This document shows, in pieces, positions 52,256-59,398 of a stretch of DNA of 64,000 nt. The notes under the pieces are model-generated. The model was not told the origin of the DNA. It searched no databases and saw only the letters and a list, made by a program, of their open reading frames with translations. Source of the DNA: Firmicutes bacterium OM04-13BH (lineage in GTDB: Bacteria > Bacillota > Clostridia > Lachnospirales > Lachnospiraceae); contig QULP01000003.1 of assembly GCA_003481745.1 (NCBI GenBank), positions 248,001-312,000 of the forward strand, in the 5' to 3' direction. Made by a program: the position numbers and the translations under genes. How positions within the stretch are numbered: the stretch's first letter is position 1; each line of letters starts with the position of its first letter.

Positions 52256-52879
52256 CTATTTCATTCCATATTTCTCTAAATCCACTTTTCCATCCACGAC
52301 TTCAACTCCATCTTCTCTTAGGAGTTCTGCCTGTGCCTTTCCCCCTCCAAATGCAAATGCACCTGCAAGCTCCCCTTTGGAATTCACCACTCGAAAACAA
52401 GGAATATGAAGTGGGTCTGGATTTTTATGTAAGGCATTTCCCACAGCTCTTGACATTCTCGGATTTCCTGCCATCTCTGCAATCTGTCCATACGTTGCCA
52501 CATGTCCTTTTGGAATCTTTTTCACTGCTTCGTAAATCCGTTTTGTCGGACTGTCCGTAACCAAATCATAACTTTCTGCAATCATACGCTTTACATCTTC
52601 ATTCGGAATACTGCCATCTAAAATAATCGTATTCCAATGTTCTTTGTTTTGATGATACCCCGGAATCACAGATTTATAAGTGCTTCTCCAGAAATCACGC
52701 CACTCCGGGTCTGCTTTTACATTTAAATTCAAAAAACCATCTTTCTTATAAGTCCACAAAAATGCTTTTTTGCTTTGCTTTACCCGTACAAGCTGCCAGT
52801 TTGTATCAGAAAACGGCGTATCCACATAAGTATCCGCAAATGTTAATCCATAAGCTAAAATCTCTTCTCGTGTTTTCAT
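52256..52879 (-). CDS. MmcQ/YjbR - MGMT-like fusion protein
   Basis: A 207-aa fusion. Residues about 1-115 fit the MmcQ/YjbR (DUF419) DNA-binding fold; residues about 120-205 fit the C-terminal domain of O6-alkylguanine DNA alkyltransferase with PKGHVATYGQIA, SRAVGNALHKNP and the active loop IPCFRVV. The acceptor Cys is kept but the usual His of PCHRV is Phe, which may change reactivity, as in alkyltransferase-like proteins. GAGGTG precedes the ATG. It follows the MATE gene by 16 bp. Confidence 0.88.
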   Translation of the reverse strand: MKTREEILAYGLTFADTYVDTPFSDTNWQLVRVKQSKKAFLWTYKKDGFLNLNVKADPEWRDFWRSTYKSVIPGYHQNKEHWNTIILDGSIPNEDVKRMIAESYDLVTDSPTKRIYEAVKKIPKGHVATYGQIAEMAGNPRMSRAVGNALHKNPDPLHIPCFRVVNSKGELAGAFAFGGGKAQAELLREDGVEVVDGKVDLEKYGMK

Positions 52880-52895
52880 CTTAATCACCTCTAAA

Positions 52896-54242
52896 TTAAT
52901 GTGTCAAATCCTTCACCCATTTATATTTTCTAAAATGTAAAAATACCCACGGAAGTTTCCCAACTTCATCAATACAGGTACATGCATACACAACCACGAC
53001 TGGCCAGTGAAAATAGTAAGTACCAAGTGCAGCAAGCGGAATTGCAAGGCACCACATGCATACTGCAAGACTGTACATATCAAACATCGTGTCTCCACCT
53101 GCTCCAAAGATTCCATTAATCGTGACATCATTGACCGAACGCCCTATCATGTAAAAGGCAATCACTCCAAACATGCCTTTTAAATATCCTGCTGCCTGTG
53201 GAGTCAGATTCACGAAATGCAGAATAATCGGTGCAGTCACCAACATCAAAAGGGAAGCCATCACACCACAGACCAGTGAAATTTTTAATAAACGGATTCC
53301 ATATAATTTTCCTCGTTTTAAATTTCCGGCTCCCAGTTCATTTCCAACCATAATTCCTGCTGCACTTGAAATACCCGCACTAAAACAGCAGATAATATCA
53401 CGCACAACCGCAGCCACAGAGTTTGCTGCTGCCGCATTAACACCCAGATGTCCCATAAAGGATGAATAAGACGTAAATCCAATCCCCCAGAACAAACACG
53501 CACCAAGAAGCGGCAGGGCACATTTTTGAAAATCTTTTGCAAGCTGTTTATTTCGATAAAACAACCGCTTCATATCCGGATGAATGTAGCCGTCTTTATA
53601 AGAAATCACAATCGAACAGCCCAGTTCTAAAATACGTGCCACTAAGGTCGCAAGTGCTGCACCTTTTACTCCCATTGCTTCTAAGCCAAATGCACCATAG
53701 ATAAATATCCAGTTTAAAATAATATTTACACAAACGGTAAATGAACTGATAATTGCCGTTGTCTTTGCATGTTCACTTGTTTTCATAATGACAAGATAAC
53801 ACTGCGAAATTCCGGTTAACAGATAAGAACAACCTGCAATTTTCAGATAGCTCACACCATACCCAATCAGTACAGATTCATTCGTAAAAACCAACATCAG
53901 ATACTTTCCAAAGAATACACATCCAATAAAAAATATAACGGATACCATGCCACAAAGCCGAAGTGCCATACAGAAAATATCATCTAAGGTTTTGATATCT
54001 CCCTTTCCCCAGTACTGTGCCCCCAAAATTCCAAGACTTGCTGTTGCTGCTGCCAGAAACATGTTTTGGATAAACTGAATCTGTGTTGCCAGTGAAACCG
54101 CAGACATATAATTCTGGTTCATTCCCCCAAGCATAAACGCATCGGCTACTGCGACCATTGCAAGCATCAGGTTTTGCAGTACAATTGGAATCATCAGACT
54201 CCATAGTTTTCTGTAAAAAATACTGTCTTTTTCTAGTTTCAT
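52896..54242 (-). CDS. MATE-family efflux transporter
   Basis: A 448-aa membrane protein with 12 predicted helices in two homologous six-helix bundles, the size and layout of NorM/DinF-type MATE drug/sodium or proton antiporters. Typical stretches are MIPIVLQNLMLAMVAVADAF at the start and GIGFTSYSSFMGHLG in the middle. Substrate unknown. It is probably cotranscribed with the MmcQ-MGMT gene 16 bp downstream. Confidence 0.92.
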   Translation of the reverse strand: MKLEKDSIFYRKLWSLMIPIVLQNLMLAMVAVADAFMLGGMNQNYMSAVSLATQIQFIQNMFLAAATASLGILGAQYWGKGDIKTLDDIFCMALRLCGMVSVIFFIGCVFFGKYLMLVFTNESVLIGYGVSYLKIAGCSYLLTGISQCYLVIMKTSEHAKTTAIISSFTVCVNIILNWIFIYGAFGLEAMGVKGAALATLVARILELGCSIVISYKDGYIHPDMKRLFYRNKQLAKDFQKCALPLLGACLFWGIGFTSYSSFMGHLGVNAAAANSVAAVVRDIICCFSAGISSAAGIMVGNELGAGNLKRGKLYGIRLLKISLVCGVMASLLMLVTAPIILHFVNLTPQAAGYLKGMFGVIAFYMIGRSVNDVTINGIFGAGGDTMFDMYSLAVCMWCLAIPLAALGTYYFHWPVVVVYACTCIDEVGKLPWVFLHFRKYKWVKDLTH

Positions 54243-54302
54243 TTTAAATTCCCTTCTTAAATTTTTGATACGATTTCAACTCGCATTATAGCAAAAATTC
54301 AG

Positions 54303-54350
54303 ACAAAAAAACACCGTGAAAAATGGCTTTTATCCCCTTTCCACGATGAA
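54303..54350 (-). terminator. Terminator after the XRE-membrane protein pair
   Basis: CATCGTGGAAA and TTTTCACGGTG arms followed by TTTTTTTGTC on the minus strand. Confidence 0.75.
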
Positions 54351-54388
54351 TGGTATTTGTTTCTAGCTATCATATTTTCTGGTATGAT

Positions 54389-54847
54389 TTATTCCTCAGA
54401 TTCTTCTTCCAGTTTTTTCACTCTCTTTTTATAGACTCCAGAAAATACTGTTAATCCGGCAAAGCACAAACCACCTACACAAAGAAACATAATGCTTCCT
54501 GTCGCAACAGCCCCTGCAAATTTATGATAGTTGCGGTAAGAAATGATGAACCAGGCAATTCCGGTCAGAATACCTGCAATCAAACTGGCAATCGTATTTG
54601 TTTTCAGTGTCGGTTTTAATCTTCTGTCCCAGATACCATTTTTAATACAAGCGGTCAAAAGATAGACACATAAACTCATAAACACAATCCATTCCCCTGC
54701 AAGATTTTTTGCATCGTTATTTCCTAAAAGCAGCTGCACCAACATCACAGCTAACAATCCCCAAAAAGCAAACCAGCATCCATTATGTTCAATTTTAAGA
54801 AGCTTTAATTCCTGTCTTTCATCCAGATTACTTTTATTCTTCTTCAT
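54389..54847 (-). CDS. Four-helix membrane protein of an XRE pair
   Basis: A 152-aa protein with a short charged N-terminus (MKKNKSNLDERQELKLLKIE) and four hydrophobic segments. Such proteins are often encoded directly after a small XRE repressor, as here, where the genes overlap by 14 bases. Function is unknown. The start has GGAGG nine bases upstream, inside the regulator gene's 3' end. Confidence 0.75.
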   Translation of the reverse strand: MKKNKSNLDERQELKLLKIEHNGCWFAFWGLLAVMLVQLLLGNNDAKNLAGEWIVFMSLCVYLLTACIKNGIWDRRLKPTLKTNTIASLIAGILTGIAWFIISYRNYHKFAGAVATGSIMFLCVGGLCFAGLTVFSGVYKKRVKKLEEESEE

Positions 54848-55049
54848 AATCCTCATCCTCCCAAAACAAATCATCTAAACCTTTTTCTAACACACGGCAG
54901 ATTTTTCGACATAATTTAATCGTCGGATTGTATTCTCCTTTTTCAATGGCATTTATCGTCTGCCTTGAAACCCCAACTGCTTCCGCTAATGCTTTTTGTG
55001 TCATATCTTTTTCTGCTCTTGCTACTTTAATAGCAATATTCTTTGACAC
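54834..55049 (-). CDS. XRE-family HTH regulator
   Basis: A 71-aa Cro/C1-type regulator, mostly one HTH domain: MTQKALAEAVGVSRQTINAI then EKGEYNPTIKLCRKICRVL, with an acidic tail. A GTG start eight bases after GGAGGTG is chosen; a longer ATG reading has no site. It belongs to the YozG/DUF-partner type of small regulators coupled to membrane proteins and overlaps the next gene. Confidence 0.85.
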   Translation of the reverse strand: MSKNIAIKVARAEKDMTQKALAEAVGVSRQTINAIEKGEYNPTIKLCRKICRVLEKGLDDLFWEDEDYEEE

Positions 55050-55154
55050 GTGTAATTCACCTCCGGCTTTTCTTTTCTCTAAGGTATCATTTATCCGATA
55101 AAAAGTCAAGTATATTTTACTTTTAGTAAACTATAAACGAACTAATAGATAATA

Positions 55155-55216
55155 TGACAACAAAAAGTACCGGATAAAAAAGGAGCTTTTGTCCTTCTTT
55201 TCCGGTACTTTTTTCG
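55155..55216 (-). terminator. Terminator after the DUF1349 gene
   Basis: AAAAAGTACCGGA and TCCGGTACTTTTT arms are complementary with T runs on both strands. It separates the DUF1349 gene from the XRE pair, and nothing else is seen in 55050-55303. Confidence 0.8.
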
Positions 55217-55303
55217 TCTATTTTAAAATATTAGATTCTAAAATTTTTGCTAATTGCTAATATTTTAATAAAAATTTATAATTTTAAATATCCCTATCGT
55301 TTT

Positions 55304-55894
55304 TTATTTTCCAAATCTTATATTCTTTACTGTTCTTTTTTCAATTGAAAGATTTTCATAGGTACGAATTCCTCCATTTCCCTGAGGTGCTTGTGCCAGT
55401 AATCCCACTTTAATTTTTTTCTGTCCTGACAGGTTAAAAAATCTGGTCATATAATAAGTTTCTCCATCTTCGGAATAATGAAAAGCATAAGAATTATCTA
55501 CTCTGCAAATCTGAAGCCAAACACTATTTCCAATCATATTACATCCATTCGCATCATCAGACATACCATTTTTAGTGACCACACTAACTGCCGCATGAGT
55601 ATCAAAATCTGTTTTTTCAAAACAGCTTTTTGCCCAATTCTCCATATCCTCCATTACCATCAGAGACGCAGAATCATAGGTATCTTTAAAATCATGGGAC
55701 ACTTTGACTCTTAATACAAAATCGCCTTCTACTTCTGTATAATAGAATGGAGCATTACTCAAAGATTCCGGTGTAATTCCCTCTTCTGACACTGCTCCAT
55801 TATTGCAAAAGAAATCACTTTCTTTTGGTGCATATATCTTAATTTTATTTTCTTCAACTTCCATTTCACTTTTGTTTAACCAATTAAATTCCAT
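55304..55894 (-). CDS. DUF1349 domain protein
   Basis: A 196-aa beta-rich protein of the DUF1349 concanavalin-like family. Conserved segments include APFYYTEVEGDFVLRVKVSH, YDSASLMVMED and GLLAQAPQGNGG. AGAGGAG stands before MEFNWLNK; the upstream in-frame extension overlaps the preceding gene and is unlikely. It lacks a signal peptide. Proposed roles in carbohydrate binding are family inference only. Confidence 0.85.
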   Translation of the reverse strand: MEFNWLNKSEMEVEENKIKIYAPKESDFFCNNGAVSEEGITPESLSNAPFYYTEVEGDFVLRVKVSHDFKDTYDSASLMVMEDMENWAKSCFEKTDFDTHAAVSVVTKNGMSDDANGCNMIGNSVWLQICRVDNSYAFHYSEDGETYYMTRFFNLSGQKKIKVGLLAQAPQGNGGIRTYENLSIEKRTVKNIRFGK

Positions 55895-55907
55895 ATCATT
55901 CTCTCCT

Positions 55908-56132
55908 CTACAATTTGTAACAAACTTTAATTGAATTTCCATCTTCGTATAGAAAACATCCCTCATAATTCTGCATTTCATAACGTGGCTCATAATCAAC
56001 AACAAATCCTGCATCTGCCAGCTTTATCATTAATTGATTCACTTTATTCTTGCTATCAACATATATGGAAAGGGTTTTCCCATATTGAGAGTTTTCTATT
56101 TTTACATTTGCATTCATAATATCAAACTTCAT
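55908..56132 (-). CDS. Small unrecognised protein upstream of DUF1349 gene
   Basis: A 74-aa protein with alternating strand and helix pattern and no known motif. AGGAGAG precedes the ATG by a good distance. The DUF1349 gene begins 13 bp after its stop, so the two form an operon. No function is proposed. Confidence 0.65.
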   Translation of the reverse strand: MKFDIMNANVKIENSQYGKTLSIYVDSKNKVNQLMIKLADAGFVVDYEPRYEMQNYEGCFLYEDGNSIKVCYKL

Positions 56133-56228
56133 TTACTCACTCTCCTTCTTTTTCTTGAATTATATTATAAATTTCTTCTGATTTCATTGGTTTATTTTAT
56201 ATATTTATTGAACAATATCGCAAATAAA

Positions 56229-56276
56229 ATAAGGACAGAGTTTTCTGGTTTTTTAACCATTTTCTCTGTCCTTATT
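56229..56276 (-). terminator. kptA terminator
   Basis: AATAAGGACAGAG and CTCTGTCCTTATT arms form a 13-bp stem reaching almost into the kptA stop codon; TTTATTTG follows on the minus strand. Confidence 0.85.
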
Positions 56277-56278
56277 AT

Positions 56279-56821
56279 TTATTCTTTTACTATTTTTTCC
56301 AAATACTTCACCGGTACTTCTTTTGTAAGCCACACTCCGTTTTTTGATAAGAAGAACTCATATCCATCCTGATACATTTCTCTTGCCTTTACAGTATAAA
56401 TCACTGGTTTTCCATGTCTGCTTCCAACTTTAACCGCAGTTTCTTTATCCTTTGATAAATGCACATACAATCTGCTTTTGCGAATCAGACCAATCTCATC
56501 AATCGAAGAAACATACTTTTCACCTGTTCCATGCCATAATTCCTCTGGAGGTTCTACCTTTTCTAATTCAACGTCCACTGGAATGGAATGACCCTGATTC
56601 GCCCGAATTAAAGTCTTGTCCTCATTAAAAGAATATCTCTCTTTCTCATCTGTCCGGACAATTTCTTCTAAAATATCCATATTGAATTCTCTTGTTTTTG
56701 AAATGCCCTCAATCAATTCATCCACATTCGCCCAGCCATGTTCATCCAGACTGATACCAATGGTTTCTGGCTTGTGGCGTAAAATCAGACTTAAAAAACA
56801 ACTGGTTCTTGTTAAGTTCAT
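56279..56821 (-). CDS. kptA: RNA 2'-phosphotransferase Tpt1/KptA
   Basis: A 180-aa KptA that transfers a 2'-phosphate from RNA to NAD, releasing ADP-ribose 1,2-cyclic phosphate. The opening FLSLILRHKPETIGISLDEH, then IRANQGHSIPVD, LWHGTG and RLYVHLS supply the Arg-His-Arg-Arg type active site. Bacteria lack the fungal tRNA-splicing route, so its substrate is unclear. It overlaps the upstream P-loop kinase gene by four bases, pointing to a joint RNA-repair or nucleotide-modification role. Confidence 0.93.
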   Translation of the reverse strand: MNLTRTSCFLSLILRHKPETIGISLDEHGWANVDELIEGISKTREFNMDILEEIVRTDEKERYSFNEDKTLIRANQGHSIPVDVELEKVEPPEELWHGTGEKYVSSIDEIGLIRKSRLYVHLSKDKETAVKVGSRHGKPVIYTVKAREMYQDGYEFFLSKNGVWLTKEVPVKYLEKIVKE

Positions 56822-57279
56822 ATTATCATCACCTTATCCTTATATCGTTCTAAAATTTTCTTTATCTCAATCATATCATTTTTTTCATATATATCCGCCC
56901 ATTTGATTAAATGAATAAGCGACCTTATCGTTTCTTTTTTTCCTTTTTCTAATCCAAGTTTTCTTTTCAAAAATCGTTTCACGATTCTATAAATATAAAC
57001 TCGTCTTGGAACTTGCAATAAATAAATCTTATCTGCATCTGCAAAGCACTGTTTACACCATTTATAATAAACACCTTCTATAATCCATTGCTCATTTTCA
57101 AGAATATCTTCCAATATTTCCTGTCGTTCTTCTGCATTTCTTTTTACCCCATAAGAATCTGCTTTATTATCCCATTGCAGTTCATCTAAATCATAATGTG
57201 TAATACCATATTCTTTTGATAATTTGTCTGCCAGATAAGTTTTTCCAGAACCGCTTCCTCCTATAATATGGATTTTCAT
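56818..57279 (-). CDS. P-loop kinase-like protein coupled to kptA
   Basis: A 153-aa small P-loop NTPase. Walker A GGSGSGKTYLA is at residues 7-17, with DLDELQWDNK after it; the middle IIEGVYYKWC and LLQVPRRVYIYRIVKRFLKR resemble the FlaR/adenylate-kinase-like topology-modulation family. GGGGAG precedes MKIHIIGG. Its end overlaps the kptA start by four bases, so translation is coupled. The substrate phosphorylated, if any, is unknown. Confidence 0.82.
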   Translation of the reverse strand: MKIHIIGGSGSGKTYLADKLSKEYGITHYDLDELQWDNKADSYGVKRNAEERQEILEDILENEQWIIEGVYYKWCKQCFADADKIYLLQVPRRVYIYRIVKRFLKRKLGLEKGKKETIRSLIHLIKWADIYEKNDMIEIKKILERYKDKVMII

Positions 57280-57331
57280 TGAAATCTCCCCATAAAGTTC
57301 CAATTTATCATTTTTGTTTCAAAAGCTTTTA

Positions 57332-58723
57332 CTATTTTACCTTTTTCAAACATGCGACAGTTTCAACATGCACCGTCTGACAAAATTGGTCCACGCACAC
57401 ACATTTTTCAACTCGATATCCTCTCTGTAAGAACACTTCCAAATCTCTTGCCAAACTGGATGGTTTACAGGAAATATACACGATCTTATCCACTCCATAC
57501 TGAATAATCTTTGGCAGTGCTTTTGGATGGATTCCATCTCTTGGCGGGTCAAGCACGATCGTATCTGGTTTTTCTTTGATCTCATCGATCACTTTTAATA
57601 CATCGCCTGCGATAAAGTGGCAGTTTTCGATTCCATTTAAAGCTGCATTTGCTTTTGCTGCTTCAACTGCTTCTTCCACAATTTCCACACCAATTACCTC
57701 TTTTGCTACCGGTGCTAAAATCTGTGAAATCGTTCCGGTTCCGCTATATAAATCAAACACGGTCATATCTTTTGTACTTCCAAGGTATTCTCTTGCAGTA
57801 TTGTAAAGTACTTCTGCACCGTAAGAATTTGGCTGAAAGAAAGAAAATGGCGTCACTTTGAATTTTAATCCTAAGATTTCTTCGTAGAAGTAATCCTGTC
57901 CATAAAGAATTCTCGTCTCATCGCTTCTTACCATATCGGATAATCCATCATTGATAATATGAAGAAATCCCACAATTTTTCCTTCCAAATCCAATGCAAG
58001 AAGTGCTTCTTTTAATGGTGTTAAATCCATTTCTTCCTGACTTGTAGTTACCAGATTGACTAAAATTTCTCCGGTTGTGTTGGCACGGCGTAACAGCAGA
58101 TGGCGCAGATAGCCCACATGCTGCATTTTTTTATAAAAACTGGTCTTTCTTTCCTGAAAATATTCAAGGACACAGCAAAGGATTTTTGTCATATCTTCAT
58201 GCACCAGTTTACAGTCACGGGCACTTAACACATCATAAGTACTGCCTTTTTTGTGCAGTCCAAGTGCAAGCGGTCCGTCCTTATATTCATCTCCGAAGGA
58301 AAATTCCATTTTGTTGCGGTAAGCAAATTCAAATGGACTTCCTTTGATTCCTTCAAATACATAATCCGGATTTCCGTTTTCGTCTACCTGTCCACCATTT
58401 TTTACTGCTGTATCTAAAAGTTCTTTTACCTGCTTTGCCTTCATCTTAAGCTGGTCTTCATAAGACATGGTCTGATACATACAGCCTCCACATGCCGGAA
58501 AAATGCTACAGACCGGTTCTCTTTTTTCAAGAGGAGATTTTTCTAATACTTCCAAAAGACGTCCCTCTAATTTTTTTCCACGTTTTTTATTTATCATAAA
58601 ACGGACTTTCTGACCTGGGATTGCATTTTTTACAATAACCGTTTCTTCTCCAACTTTTACTTTTCCTTTATTTGGAAATTCAATTTTTTCTACTACGCCT
58701 TCATAAATTTCACCTTTTTTCAA
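57332..58723 (-). CDS. rlmD: 23S rRNA (uracil-C5)-methyltransferase RlmD-like
   Basis: A 463-aa SAM-dependent RNA m5U methyltransferase. An N-terminal TRAM domain (about 1-60) is followed by iron-sulfur cysteines in CSIFPACGGCMYQ and RDCKLVH, then the catalytic domain with FDLYSGTGTIS, DPPRDGIHPKAL and the nucleophile in YISCKPSSLARD. A TTG start (MKKGEIYEG) is preferred, since GGAGG lies eight bases upstream inside the longer ATG reading. RlmD versus RlmCD or TrmA-like specificity is not settled. Confidence 0.92.
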   Translation of the reverse strand: MKKGEIYEGVVEKIEFPNKGKVKVGEETVIVKNAIPGQKVRFMINKKRGKKLEGRLLEVLEKSPLEKREPVCSIFPACGGCMYQTMSYEDQLKMKAKQVKELLDTAVKNGGQVDENGNPDYVFEGIKGSPFEFAYRNKMEFSFGDEYKDGPLALGLHKKGSTYDVLSARDCKLVHEDMTKILCCVLEYFQERKTSFYKKMQHVGYLRHLLLRRANTTGEILVNLVTTSQEEMDLTPLKEALLALDLEGKIVGFLHIINDGLSDMVRSDETRILYGQDYFYEEILGLKFKVTPFSFFQPNSYGAEVLYNTAREYLGSTKDMTVFDLYSGTGTISQILAPVAKEVIGVEIVEEAVEAAKANAALNGIENCHFIAGDVLKVIDEIKEKPDTIVLDPPRDGIHPKALPKIIQYGVDKIVYISCKPSSLARDLEVFLQRGYRVEKCVCVDQFCQTVHVETVACLKKVK

Positions 58724-58785
58724 ATGTTCGACCTCCATATCTGATGCTATTTATTCTTCTTTATTTTCTATTTCATTCTTTCTAA

Positions 58786-58824
58786 AAAAGAAGCTCCGGT
58801 TTCCCGAAGCTTCTTTTTATTATT
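58786..58824. terminator. Hairpin terminator between rlmD and the acidic protein gene
   Basis: AAGAAGCT and AGCTTCTT close a GC stem (CCGG/CCCG) with T or A runs on both sides. It serves the minus-strand acidic-tail gene. Confidence 0.8.
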
Positions 58825-58827
58825 TTG

Positions 58828-59079
58828 TTACTCTTCGTCCTTATCTTCTTCGTGTTCTTCGTTTTCCTCATCATCCTCGAAGTAGTCATCGAAATCATCA
58901 TCAAAGTCTTCTTCAAAATCTTCGAGATAATCCGGTGTGAAGAAACGATAAACCGCATAAGCAATTCCTGCAACTACAGATACAGCTCCAACAATTGCGA
59001 GAATCCATAAAACTGTATTTTTATTTTTCTCCTCTTCCCTTTTCTGCAATGCTGCTACTAAATCTTCAATACGATTCAT
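58828..59079 (-). CDS. Single-pass membrane protein with acidic tail
   Basis: An 83-aa protein: short helical N-terminus (MNRIEDLVAALQKREEEK), one membrane helix (TVLWILAIVGAVSVVAGIAY) and a C-terminal tail of about 35 residues made almost wholly of Asp, Glu and Phe. AAGGTG precedes the start; a longer upstream reading is less likely. It resembles DUF4366-like clostridial proteins, but that is a weak match. 59080-59231 upstream holds nothing recognised. Confidence 0.75.
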   Translation of the reverse strand: MNRIEDLVAALQKREEEKNKNTVLWILAIVGAVSVVAGIAYAVYRFFTPDYLEDFEEDFDDDFDDYFEDDEENEEHEEDKDEE

Positions 59080-59231
59080 AATACTACACCTTCCTCTCTT
59101 GCACAGAAACTTACTTTCTGGCAATTTTAAGTCCGTTACTTTGGCTGTTTCCATTATTATATCACGCTTATGTAGATTTTACTATCTTTTCTTTCTTCTT
59201 TCCTTGTATTTGTACTTTTATCTTTTGCATT

Positions 59232-59391
59232 GTCAAGTGGATATTCGCAATCCGCTTCGCTACTTGCTCATAACCAAATAGCTGCTACGCAGCTTATCAG
59301 AAGGGGCTTACCCCCTCCTGATACAAGCAAGTCCCCACCCCTGCTTATTGCTTTTCGCAATTGAAGCAGGGGACTTACTTGATTTGGTTAA
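59232..59391 (-). repeat. Dispersed structured element, family B, reference copy
   Basis: Helices by arms: P1 59382-59390 with 59271-59279 (TAACCAAAT/ATTTGGTTA); P2 around 59331-59376 (GTCCCC/GGGGAC and inner CCTGCTT/AAGCAGG); P3 59318-59323 with 59295-59300 plus G/C core; P4 59289-59294 with 59280-59285; P5 59250-59257 with 59235-59242. AGCAAGT (59326-59332) may also pair with ACTTGCT (59262-59268). It lies 7 bp beyond the pcrA stop. Confidence 0.9.
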
Positions 59392-59398
59392 AATAATG

